DNA of 8,185 bases, taken from the NCBI GenBank assembly GCA_027082895.1, contig JALWTJ010000097.1, forward strand, positions 1 through 8,185. The letters run 5' to 3'. The translations under genes and the position numbers were made by a program. This document shows, piece after piece, positions 1 through 6,108 of the stretch. The notes below the pieces were generated by a model. It was not told the DNA's origin, ran no database searches, and was given only the letters and a program-made list of their open reading frames with translations. The stretch's first letter is position 1; the number at the start of each line of letters is the position of its first letter. The stretch is from Hyphomicrobiales bacterium. GTDB lineage: Bacteria; Pseudomonadota; Alphaproteobacteria; Rhizobiales; Devosiaceae.

Positions 1-403
1 CATCAAACCCCAGCAGGGGAAGAATGACCATATCAGGTAGACGTTCGGGCGCATCCGGTCGGGGTTGCAGGGTAGCGAACGGCCCCTTCACAAGTTCCTT
101 CTCCCCCTCAAATCGCAGAAAGCGCAGCGGCCGTCCATCCCCCACGATGCGCGGCAGGACCACCTCCTGCCCCCGCGCTACCAGCCCTGCAATGATGCCC
201 CGGCAATCCAGTTCGTCCCCCATCGGCCAGTAAAGCGCCACGACAGGAGAACCCGCGAACAGGTCACTTTGCAGGAAATGATGCGTCGCCCGCGCCGATT
301 TATGCCGCCGTTGACGCGCCGTCAGACCAGCACGCAACCCCCGCAATTCACGGCGCTGCGCCCTCTTGCTTTCGGCAATGTCATCGGAAAATGATCGGGA
401 CAC
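1..403 (-). CDS. ygfA: 5-formyltetrahydrofolate cyclo-ligase (5,10-methenyltetrahydrofolate synthetase), 3' part outside the window
   Basis: This cytosolic enzyme uses ATP to convert 5-formyl-THF to 5,10-methenyl-THF, returning stored folate to one-carbon metabolism. The frame is open from a stop at 478-476 to the left edge, and 134 codons are visible. The family pattern is clear in order: a basic N-terminal helix (KRAQRRELRGLRAGLTARQR, about residues 15-34), the YWPMGDELDCRG substrate/ATP region (about 60-71), VVLPRIVGDGRPLRF (about 83-97), KGPFATLQP, and PDMVILPLLGFD at the edge. About 60 C-terminal residues are missing, including the glycine/tyrosine-rich GxGxGxYD-type motif of the family. 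The only ATG/GTG/TTG codon before the conserved region is GTG at 403, with AGGG 8 nt upstream. It lies about 32 nt downstream of the 6S RNA 3' end, the usual 6S RNA/ygfA pairing, so read-through co-transcription is likely. Identity is firm; the start is probable. Confidence 0.92.
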   Translation of the reverse strand, partial: MSRSFSDDIAESKRAQRRELRGLRAGLTARQRRHKSARATHHFLQSDLFAGSPVVALYWPMGDELDCRGIIAGLVARGQEVVLPRIVGDGRPLRFLRFEGEKELVKGPFATLQPRPDAPERLPDMVILPLLGFD

Positions 404-411
404 GCAACAGA

Positions 412-415
412 CCCT
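412..415 (-). promoter_or_regulatory. Ribosome binding site deciding the GTG start of the cyclo-ligase gene
   Basis: On the minus strand AGGG lies 8 nt before GTG 403. No other ATG, GTG or TTG occurs in this frame between the upstream stop (478-476) and the conserved N-terminal helix, so this site and codon together set the start. The match to the anti-SD sequence is short. Confidence 0.5.
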
Positions 416-435
416 GCCAGCGGCAAAACAAAAAA

Positions 436-589
436 GGATGCCGCCACGGCCGTGGGATCGCTGATCCTTGGGAACCTACAAAAGTAGGTGGGCACCGTAT
501 ATCCAGACCCACGAGCCTGGTCAGGGACAGCTCCCTTAAGGAACGTAAGGCCCCAAGAGTAAAGATCCGGCACGAACCGGGCAGCAGCC
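436..589 (-). ncRNA. ssrS: 6S RNA (SsrS), regulator of housekeeping RNA polymerase
   Basis: 6S RNA mimics an open promoter, binds sigma70-type RNA polymerase and dampens transcription in stationary phase. Seen in the sequence: the 5' segment GGCUGCUGCC (589-580) pairs with GGCGGCAUCC (445-436), giving a 10-bp closing stem with one C/U mismatch and one G-U pair. The 3' half carries the block I recall from alphaproteobacterial 6S RNAs, with ACGGTGCCCACCTAC, GTAGGTTCCCAAGGATC and GGCCGTGGCGGCATCC in order. CCTAC/GTAGG forms a local hairpin. A run of six T (435-430 on the minus strand) follows the stem and may help termination. The length of about 154 nt is normal. The gene lies between zapA and the cyclo-ligase gene, as in many proteobacteria. 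No reading frame across it shows protein family similarity. The ends are estimated from the stem and could be off by several bases. Confidence 0.9.
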
Positions 590-591
590 CC

Positions 592-620
592 CATATAGGT
601 GCTATTGCTCCGCTTGGCAA
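592..620 (-). promoter_or_regulatory. Predicted sigma70-type promoter of the 6S RNA gene
   Basis: On the minus strand TTGCCA (620-615; five of six bases match TTGACA) is separated by 17 nt from TATATG (597-592). CTATAT (598-593) with a 16-nt spacer is the alternative. Either places the start at about 589-585, where the RNA closing stem begins. The -35 overlaps a dyad TTGGC-ttt-GCCAA (626-614). Prediction only. Confidence 0.55.
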
Positions 621-673
621 AGCCAAACCGTTCCCGGCCGCATGCCAATTGCCATTTCCTGCCCGCGCCGTGC

Positions 674-1045
674 CTATTTCCCGGTGGCCGTTTCGTCGAT
701 CACCACCGCAACCGCCTCGATCTTGCGCGCCGTTTCAGCCATGTTCTTGGTAAAACGCGCCGCCAGCGCACGGGCCCGGGATTCCACCAGCGCCTTTTCC
801 TGCACCACCTGATCCACTTCCCCCCGCAACTGCTCGATCCGGCGTTTGGCCTCAGCCAACTCGTCCAGCACCGCAATACCGGCCATCACCGTCAACCGGT
901 TGTCGCCGATCTCGCCGAACGATCCCTTGAACTGCTCCACATGCGCATTGAATTCCCTGGCAAGGGTCGCCAGATGCTCTTCCTGGCCATCCTCGCACGC
1001 CATGCGGAACTTGCGGCCATTTATTTCGACATTCACTTCAGGCAT
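674..1045 (-). CDS. zapA: Cell division protein ZapA
   Basis: ZapA is a small cytosolic protein that binds FtsZ and bundles or aligns its protofilaments in the division ring. At 123 residues it has normal length. The N-terminal globular domain has the family pattern PEVNVEINGRKFRMACEDGQEEHLATLA (residues 2-29). It continues through FNAHVEQFKGSFGEIGDNRLTVMAGIAVLDEL (about 32-63), which matches the conserved second half of the ZapA head (the DxRLTVMAALxxxDEL pattern). A long C-terminal helix with heptad-like spacing (about 64-120, AEAKRRIEQLRGEV onward) fits the ZapA coiled-coil dimerisation arm. The ATG at 1045 lies 6 nt after the stop of the upstream coiled-coil gene, with GAGG about 10 nt before it inside that gene's end, so the two are probably translated from one mRNA. 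The stop is TAG at 676-674. Role is inferred from the family; identity is firm. Confidence 0.94.
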   Translation of the reverse strand: MPEVNVEINGRKFRMACEDGQEEHLATLAREFNAHVEQFKGSFGEIGDNRLTVMAGIAVLDELAEAKRRIEQLRGEVDQVVQEKALVESRARALAARFTKNMAETARKIEAVAVVIDETATGK

Positions 1046-1051
1046 GACGTA

Positions 1052-1372
1052 TCAGGCCTCGCTTTCCTGTTCCAGAACCGAATTGACTTCCTCCATGGCC
1101 GTCACCAGCCGCCGCGAAACGTCTGCTGCCGCCTTGTCCAGCTTCTTGGTCTTGCCCGTGACCCGCCCCAGTTCCTGGGCCAGTGCCGCCCGGTCCTTTT
1201 CCAGTTGCGCCACATCCGCTTCGATCCGCGAAATCGAGCGTATCCTTCCATTAAGAGACCGCAGACTGGCATCCAGCGTGTTCAGGGCCTGCTCCACCCT
1301 CAGAACCGCCACCTCGTAGGCCTGTTCATCCATGAAATCCTCGGCCCGGCTTTCTTTACTCTCCCCGCCCAT
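1052..1372 (-). CDS. DUF4164-type coiled-coil protein, probable ZauP-like partner of ZapA
   Basis: This 106-residue soluble protein has no signal peptide or membrane segment. After a polar head (MGGESKESRAEDF), residues about 18-104 are almost all predicted helix with hydrophobic heptads (VLRVEQALNTLDASLRSL, then IEADVAQLEKDRAALAQEL). Composition and position match DUF4164, small coiled-coil proteins encoded directly before zapA in Alphaproteobacteria. In Caulobacter crescentus the coiled-coil protein encoded with ZapA is ZauP, which interacts with ZapA and helps focus the Z-ring. A similar role here is inferred from gene order and fold, not from specific motifs. The start at 1372 is chosen because GGAGG (1384-1380) lies 7 nt upstream; an internal ATG at 1333 lacks this. 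It is the first gene of the minus-strand arm and divergent from tkt. Confidence 0.83.
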   Translation of the reverse strand: MGGESKESRAEDFMDEQAYEVAVLRVEQALNTLDASLRSLNGRIRSISRIEADVAQLEKDRAALAQELGRVTGKTKKLDKAAADVSRRLVTAMEEVNSVLEQESEA

Positions 1373-1379
1373 TCATCAA

Positions 1380-1384
1380 CCTCC
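1380..1384 (-). promoter_or_regulatory. Ribosome binding site of the DUF4164/ZauP-like gene
   Basis: GGAGG on the minus strand with a 7-nt spacer (TTGATGA) before ATG 1372. It is the best Shine-Dalgarno match seen in the left arm and favours this start over the internal ATG at 1333. Confidence 0.7.
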
Positions 1385-1479
1385 GCACTGGTGATACTGA
1401 TTCGCCGCCCCTTCCAATTGATGCGCAAATCCACACCCCTTTGCAACCGCCCGCTCCACGCCAAATGAGACGAGCAAAG

Positions 1480-1492
1480 TTCACCTCGTGAA
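1480..1492. promoter_or_regulatory. Dyad TTCAC-ctc-GTGAA, putative operator of the tkt promoter
   Basis: Two perfect 5-bp arms separated by CTC touch the first base of the TTGACA -35 hexamer at 1493. The outer bases fit the T-N11-A pattern bound by LysR-type regulators, a group that includes CbbR. An activator or repressor site at about -36 to -48 is plausible. The regulator is not encoded in the window, and a short dyad can arise by chance. Confidence 0.4.
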
Positions 1493-1521
1493 TTGACAGT
1501 TTTTTGCCTGCCCGGTAAGTC
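1493..1521 (+). promoter_or_regulatory. Predicted promoter of the tkt-gap-pgk cluster
   Basis: A perfect TTGACA (1493-1498) is followed after 17 nt by TAAGTC (1516-1521), a weak -10. Transcription would start near 1528 and leave a leader of about 160 nt before the tkt ATG. The -35 is convincing and the -10 is not, so an activator (see the adjoining dyad) might be needed. Confidence 0.45.
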
Positions 1522-1689
1522 TCTCCGGCATCGCCCGATCAGGGGACCATGGCGACGAACCGGGCCGGAAACGTCCCGCACCCGGCACGAGCAGGGTTCC
1601 TGATTGCCCGTACCTGTTGACCCGGATCTTGTCGAGGGAACCCGCCACATCGCCTCCCCGGCCCAAACGTCAGAGAATTGATATCCCCC

Positions 1690-3669
1690 ATGCCCAATTC
1701 CGCCAAACACACCGCCATGGCAAATGCCATCCGAATTCTTTCCCTGGACAGCGTGGAACGCGCCAGAAGCGGCCATCTCGGCCTGCCCCTGGGTGCCGCC
1801 GACATTGCTACGGTCCTGTTTTCCAAGATCCTCAAGTTCGACCCCAAGCAACCCGACTGGGCCGACCGGGACCGTTTTGTCCTGTCCGCTGGCCATGGCT
1901 CCATGCTGCTCTATTCATGTCTGCATCTGCTGGGCTATGAGGACTGCACGCTGGAGGAGCTGAAAAATTTCCGCCAGTTGGGCGCCAGGACGGCAGGCCA
2001 TCCCGAATATGGCCACCTGTCCGGGGTCGAGACCACAACCGGTCCGCTGGGGCAGGGAATTGCCAATGCCGTGGGCATGGCCATCGCCGAAGCCCGCCTG
2101 CGCGCCGAATTCGGCAGCGCCTACATGGATCACTATACCTACGCCCTTGTTGGTGACGGCTGCCTGATGGAAGGCATTTCCCACGAAGCGGGCGCCCTTG
2201 CCGGGCACCTCAAGCTCAACCGCCTGATCGTGCTGTGGGACAATAACGACATCACCATCGACGGCCACGTCTCCCTGGCCGACAGCACCGACCAGATTGC
2301 CCGCTTCAAATCCTATGGCTGGGACACCATGTCCATAGACGGTCACGACGCCAAGGCCATACTGGATGCCCTCAAGACCGCCCGCAAGAACAAGAAACCC
2401 ACCTTCATTGCCTGCAAGACCACTGCCGGCTTTGGCGCGCCCACCCGCGCCGGAGAAGCCAAGGCCCATGGCGGCCCCTATGGCGAAGAGGAAGCCGCAG
2501 GCATCCGCGCCAATCTGGGCTGGACCCATGCCCCTTACGAAATCCCCGAAGAGATCATTGACGACTGGCGGCTTGCCGGACTGCGCTCCACCAAGACCCG
2601 GGTCGAATGGGAAGCTTCCCTCGAAGCGAAAAGCGATGACACGGCAATGGAGTTCCGGCGGCGCATGTCCGGTGACCTGCCCAACAGGTTTTCCGACCTG
2701 TTCGCCGAGCTCAAGGCCACCCTTGCCCAGGATCCCCCGAAGGTGGCCACCCGCAAGGCATCCCAGATCGTTCTGGAAGCCATCAATCCCCACCTGCCCG
2801 AAACCATGGGCGGCTCGGCGGACCTGGCCGGATCCAACCTGACCCGGACAAAAGACATGGCGGATTTCACCGCTACCGACCCCAAGGGACGCTTCATCAA
2901 TTACGGCATCCGCGAACATGCCATGGCCGCCATCATGAACGGCATTGCCCTGCACGGGGGCATCATCCCCTATTCCGGCGGTTTCTTCATCTTTTCAGAC
3001 TATTGCCGCCCCTCCATCCGGCTGGCCGCCCTCATGGGTGTACGGGCCATTCATGTTCTCACCCATGATTCCATCGGGGTGGGCGAAGATGGTCCCACCC
3101 ACCAGCCCGTGGAACATCTGGCCTCGTTCCGCGCCATGCCCGGCATCAAGGTCTACCGGCCCGCTGACGCCATGGAAACCGCCGAATGCTGGCAACTGGC
3201 CCTTGAAGAACGCCACGCCCCCTCCATTCTCGCCCTGACGCGACAGGGAACGCCCCCCGTGCGCACCGAAATGAACGATGAAAACCTGTGTGCCCGCGGC
3301 GCTTACACCCTGAAGGGCGACGACAACGCCACCGCAGTCATCTTTGCCACCGGCTCCGAAGTGGCCCTGGCCCTTGAAGCCGCATCCATGCTGGAAAAGG
3401 AAGACATCTCGACCCGTGTCGTGTCCGTCCCCTGCCTTGAGCTGTTCGAAAGACAGGATGTTGCCTACCAGTTGGAAATCAAGGGAACCCCCAGGGCCCG
3501 CGTGGTAGTGGAAGCCGGCGTCTCCAATGGCTGGCACCGCCTGCTGGGGGATGGCGGCAAGTTCGTGGGCATGCACAGCTTTGGTGCCAGCGCCCCCGCT
3601 GCGGACCTGTTTGCCCATTTCAACATCACCGCCCAGGCTGTCTATCAGGCGGTAAAGGACCAGTTGTAG
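1690..3669 (+). CDS. tkt: Transketolase
   Basis: This ThDP- and divalent-metal-dependent cytosolic enzyme moves two-carbon units between ketose and aldose phosphates in the non-oxidative pentose phosphate pathway, or the Calvin cycle where present. From ATG 1690 the protein is 659 residues, the usual length (E. coli TktA 663). ThDP and substrate residues are seen in order: SGH (H29), AGHGSMLLYS (H69), GHPEYGH (103-109), VETTTGPLGQG, the ThDP motif GDGCLMEG (155-162) closing at DNN (184-186), and KAHGGPYG (H260). The pyrimidine domain has GGSADLAGSNL (374-384), NYGIREHAM with catalytic E409, GEDGPTHQPVEHLASFR (H471) and LTRQG. The C-terminal domain ends with HSFGASAPAADLF. SGHLGLPLG (27-35) differs from the common SGHPGAPMG. 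An in-frame TTG at 1678 and an ATG at 1717 are less likely starts, though none of the three has a good Shine-Dalgarno. The gap gene follows after 90 bp. Confidence 0.97.
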   Translation: MPNSAKHTAMANAIRILSLDSVERARSGHLGLPLGAADIATVLFSKILKFDPKQPDWADRDRFVLSAGHGSMLLYSCLHLLGYEDCTLEELKNFRQLGARTAGHPEYGHLSGVETTTGPLGQGIANAVGMAIAEARLRAEFGSAYMDHYTYALVGDGCLMEGISHEAGALAGHLKLNRLIVLWDNNDITIDGHVSLADSTDQIARFKSYGWDTMSIDGHDAKAILDALKTARKNKKPTFIACKTTAGFGAPTRAGEAKAHGGPYGEEEAAGIRANLGWTHAPYEIPEEIIDDWRLAGLRSTKTRVEWEASLEAKSDDTAMEFRRRMSGDLPNRFSDLFAELKATLAQDPPKVATRKASQIVLEAINPHLPETMGGSADLAGSNLTRTKDMADFTATDPKGRFINYGIREHAMAAIMNGIALHGGIIPYSGGFFIFSDYCRPSIRLAALMGVRAIHVLTHDSIGVGEDGPTHQPVEHLASFRAMPGIKVYRPADAMETAECWQLALEERHAPSILALTRQGTPPVRTEMNDENLCARGAYTLKGDDNATAVIFATGSEVALALEAASMLEKEDISTRVVSVPCLELFERQDVAYQLEIKGTPRARVVVEAGVSNGWHRLLGDGGKFVGMHSFGASAPAADLFAHFNITAQAVYQAVKDQL

Positions 3670-3670
3670 A

Positions 3671-3707
3671 CGGAAAACCGATCCCCGACCCGCCCGCACC
3701 TTTTCCG
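3671..3707 (+). repeat. Inverted repeat between tkt and gap
   Basis: CGGAAAA (3671-3677) and TTTTCCG (3701-3707) are perfect 7-bp complements with 23 nt between them, starting just after the tkt stop. No T-run follows, so this is not a standard terminator. It could be a weak mRNA hairpin or processing element, or chance. Confidence 0.3.
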
Positions 3708-3747
3708 GGCCGACAGGATACAAGACAACACGATCAACGACGTACCA

Positions 3748-3752
3748 AGGAG
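3748..3752 (+). promoter_or_regulatory. Strong ribosome binding site of gap
   Basis: AGGAG inside AAGGAGA, 7 nt before ATG 3760. It is the best Shine-Dalgarno of the plus-strand cluster, whereas tkt and the ThiE-like gene have almost none. This suggests gap is translated more strongly than its neighbours (inference). Confidence 0.7.
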
Positions 3753-3759
3753 AAAACGA

Positions 3760-4767
3760 ATGGTTACCCGCGTCGCAATCAACGGATTTGGCCGTATCGG
3801 CCGCAATATCTTGCGTGCCATCATTGAATCGGGCCGCACCGACATCAAGGTGGTAGCCATCAACGATCTGGGACCGGTGGAAACCAATGCCCACCTGATG
3901 CGCTATGACAGCGTACATGGCAGGTTTGCCGGCAAGGTGGTGGTTGACGGCGACACCATGGACGTGGGCCAGGGACCGATCCGGGTGACCGCCATCCGTG
4001 ACCCGAAAGAGTTGCCCTACAAGGAACTGGACGTGGACATTGCCATGGAATGCACCGGCATATTCCGCTCCCGCGAAAAGGCGCAGTGGCTGCTCGATGC
4101 CGGTGCCAAGCGGGTCCTGATTTCCGCCCCCGGTGAAAATTCCGACATCACCGTTGTCTACGGGGTCAACCACACGGACATCACCGCCGACCACAAGGTG
4201 ATCTCCAACGGATCATGCACCACCAATTGCCTGGCGCCCCTGGCCAAGGTGCTCCACGAATCCATGGGCATCACCAAGGGCTTCATGACCACCGTTCACG
4301 CCTACACCGGCGACCAGCCCACCCTGGACCGGATGCACAAGGATCTGTACCGCGCCCGCGCCGCCGCCATGTCCATGATCCCCACTTCCACCGGCGCCGC
4401 CCGCGCCCTCGGCCTGGTGCTGCCCGAACTGGACGGCGTGCTGGACGGCTCCTCAATCCGCGTTCCCACCCCCAACGTGTCCGTGGTTGACCTGACCTTC
4501 CTTGCCGGGCGCGATACCACCGCCGAGGAAGTCAACGAGGTTGTGCGCGCCGCCGCTGCCGGTCCCCTGAAGGGCGTTCTGGACTACGACGATGAAGCCA
4601 AGGTCTCCATCGACTTCAACCACGACCCCCATTCCTCCAACTTCGCCGCCCAGCAGACCAAGGTCACCATGGGCAATCTGGTGCGCGTGGTCAGCTGGTA
4701 CGACAATGAATGGGGCTTTTCCAACCGCATGTCCGACGTGGCCGTTCACATGGCCGGAACCATCTGA
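3760..4767 (+). CDS. gap: Glyceraldehyde-3-phosphate dehydrogenase, type I, NAD-preferring
   Basis: This cytosolic enzyme reversibly oxidises and phosphorylates glyceraldehyde-3-phosphate to 1,3-bisphosphoglycerate. At 335 residues it is full length. The Rossmann fingerprint INGFGRIGR (7-15) leads to AIND (33-36); the aspartate at the end of strand 2 favours NAD over NADP. The catalytic loop SNGSCTTNCLAP has nucleophile C153, and H180 lies in TTVHAYTGDQ. Other landmarks are RARAAAMSMIPTSTGAA (198-214), the R234 phosphate-site region IRVPTPNVSVVDL, and SWYDNEWGFSNRM near the end. The GPVETNAHLMRYDSVHGRF segment (38-56) is typical of alphaproteobacterial forms. Gly151 replaces the alanine usual in SNASC. 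AGGAG (3748-3752) with a 7-nt spacer fixes the start. It lies 90 bp after tkt and 64 bp before pgk, its pathway successor. Confidence 0.98.
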   Translation: MVTRVAINGFGRIGRNILRAIIESGRTDIKVVAINDLGPVETNAHLMRYDSVHGRFAGKVVVDGDTMDVGQGPIRVTAIRDPKELPYKELDVDIAMECTGIFRSREKAQWLLDAGAKRVLISAPGENSDITVVYGVNHTDITADHKVISNGSCTTNCLAPLAKVLHESMGITKGFMTTVHAYTGDQPTLDRMHKDLYRARAAAMSMIPTSTGAARALGLVLPELDGVLDGSSIRVPTPNVSVVDLTFLAGRDTTAEEVNEVVRAAAAGPLKGVLDYDDEAKVSIDFNHDPHSSNFAAQQTKVTMGNLVRVVSWYDNEWGFSNRMSDVAVHMAGTI

Positions 4768-4831
4768 ACACCCAAGGGACATGCCGGGAAAAACCGGGAC
4801 CATTCAGCCAGCACACGAGGGACAGCACATC

Positions 4832-6034
4832 ATGGGCCATTTCAAGACACTCAAGGACCTGTCACTTGACCACAAGAACGTGCTGGTGCGCGTCGACCTC
4901 AACGTGCCGGTGGCCGATGGCAAGGTCACCGACGCTACCCGGATCGAACGCATCGTGCCCACCCTGCGCGAGATCACCAAATATGGTGGCAAGGCCATCC
5001 TTCTGGCCCATTTCGGGCGCCCCGGGGGAAAGGTTGATCCCGCCTTCTCCCTTGAGGTGGTGGTACCGGAACTGGAAAGGCTCTCCAATCGGACCGTCAC
5101 GTTTGTCGATACCGACTGGAACGATGTCACCAGCGCCAAGGAAGCGATTACCAGGGCCGCGCCCGGCTCGGTAATCGTGATGCAGAACACCCGTTTTCAT
5201 CCCGGCGAAACCAGGAATGACCCCGAACTGGCCGCCCGCATGGCCGAACTGGGGGACTGCTATGTCAACGATGCCTTTTCCGCCGCCCACCGGGCCCATG
5301 CCTCCACCAGCGCCATTGCCCGCCTTCTGCCCGCCGCGGCGGGGCTGGCCATGGAAGCCGAACTCACGGCCCTTGAGAAAGGGCTGAGCACCCCGAAACG
5401 CCCCGTGATTTCCCTCGTTGGCGGCGCCAAGGTTTCCACCAAGATCGACCTGCTGGAAAACCTGCTGCCCAAGGTCGAAGCCCTGGTCATTGGCGGAGCC
5501 ATGGCCAACACCTTCCTGGCCGCCTCGGGCCTGCCCGTGGGAAAGTCCCTGTGCGAACACGATCTGAAGGAAACGGCAAGTCGCATCATGGACCGGGCCG
5601 TTGAAGAAAACTGCGCCATCCTTCTGCCGGTGGACGCAACGGTAGCCTTCCGCTTTGAAGCCAATGCACCCCACAGACTCTACGGGGTGGACGCCATTGA
5701 TCCCGATGGCATGATCCTTGATGTCGGCCCCTCCTCCATCGAGCGCATCAAGGGCGCCATCGACGAAGCCGCCACCATGATCTGGAACGGACCGCTGGGA
5801 GCATTCGAACTTCCCCCCTTCGACCGGGGAACCAACGAGGTAGCCCGCCATGTGGCCGAACGCACCCGGCAGGGCAAGCTGATTTCCATCGCCGGTGGCG
5901 GTGATACCGTGGCCGCCCTTGCCAATGCGGGCGTCAAGGACGATTTCACCTATGTATCGACCGCCGGTGGCGCCTTTCTTGAATGGATGGAAGGCAAGAC
6001 CCTGCCCGGCGTCAGTGCGCTGATGACGGATTGA
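4832..6034 (+). CDS. pgk: Phosphoglycerate kinase
   Basis: This monomeric cytosolic enzyme reversibly transfers the acyl phosphate of 1,3-bisphosphoglycerate to ADP, using the product of the preceding gap gene. At 400 residues it has normal length. N-domain substrate motifs are RVDLNVP (20-26), HFGRPGG (60-66), NTRFHPGE (119-126) and NDAFSAAHRAHAST (146-159). The C-domain nucleotide motifs are GGAKVSTKIDLL (197-208), GGAMANTFL (221-229), MIWNGPLGAFE (316-326) and the SIAGGGDTVAAL loop (352-363). STAGGAFLEWMEGKTLPGV (376-394) closes the protein, with the AGG(A)F form in place of GGGAS. The start at 4832 gives the expected N-terminus (MGHFKTLKDL) and has GAGG 11 nt upstream. The frame extends back into gap, but that part is a shadow of gap. 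The gap-pgk spacing of 64 bp fits a common transcript. Confidence 0.98.
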   Translation: MGHFKTLKDLSLDHKNVLVRVDLNVPVADGKVTDATRIERIVPTLREITKYGGKAILLAHFGRPGGKVDPAFSLEVVVPELERLSNRTVTFVDTDWNDVTSAKEAITRAAPGSVIVMQNTRFHPGETRNDPELAARMAELGDCYVNDAFSAAHRAHASTSAIARLLPAAAGLAMEAELTALEKGLSTPKRPVISLVGGAKVSTKIDLLENLLPKVEALVIGGAMANTFLAASGLPVGKSLCEHDLKETASRIMDRAVEENCAILLPVDATVAFRFEANAPHRLYGVDAIDPDGMILDVGPSSIERIKGAIDEAATMIWNGPLGAFELPPFDRGTNEVARHVAERTRQGKLISIAGGGDTVAALANAGVKDDFTYVSTAGGAFLEWMEGKTLPGVSALMTD

Positions 6035-6108
6035 CCAGCTCCCACCCGCCGGCACGCCCCCATGGCACCGAAAAAAATTCCCGGCACCGGCCAGCAGCGT
6101 CCCTGATT

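Larger units (their letters stand above)
1373..1689. other. Divergent intergenic region between the zapA arm and tkt
   Basis: These 317 bases hold no convincing protein gene. The plus strand carries a dyad (1480-1492), a -35 candidate (1493-1498) and a long putative tkt leader. The leader contains a 23-codon ATG frame (1549-1620) and a 7-bp inverted repeat (GGGTTCC 1594-1600, GGAACCC 1637-1643). No strong promoter is visible on the minus strand for the ZauP-like gene; TTGGAA with TATCAC 15 nt on (about 1420-1394) is a poor candidate. Minus-strand frames that cross this region show no family resemblance. Confidence 0.6.

Noticed and set aside
322..648. Minus-strand frames of 81-108 codons over the 6S RNA
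   Set aside because: They run through the structured RNA in frames different from the cyclo-ligase and resemble no protein family.
599..1468. 289-codon plus-strand open frame over zapA and the ZauP-like gene
   Set aside because: ZapA on the minus strand is unmistakable; this frame is rich in His/Arg/Leu/Pro and reads through two genes and their junction.
1678..1689. TTG at 1678 as tkt start
   Set aside because: Family length and the normal N-terminus fit ATG 1690, and no ribosome binding site is suitably placed before the TTG.
1915..2955. 346-codon open frame on the minus strand inside tkt
   Set aside because: It lies wholly opposite tkt, is Gly/Val-rich as expected for the reverse frame of a GC-rich gene, and has no recognisable domain.
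2995..4194. 399-codon open frame on the minus strand across tkt and gap
   Set aside because: It crosses two well-identified genes and an intergenic gap, its composition is that of an antisense shadow, and no motif is seen.
4784..4800. CCGGGA repeat between gap and pgk as a hairpin
   Set aside because: The two copies are direct, not inverted, so they cannot pair; likely chance in GC-rich DNA.
4592..4831. 80-codon N-terminal extension of pgk
   Set aside because: It is out-of-frame gap sequence; family length and the RBS place the start at 4832.
4862..6055. 397-codon open frame on the minus strand opposite pgk
   Set aside because: Shadow of pgk in a GC-rich genome; the Gly-rich sequence lacks family features.
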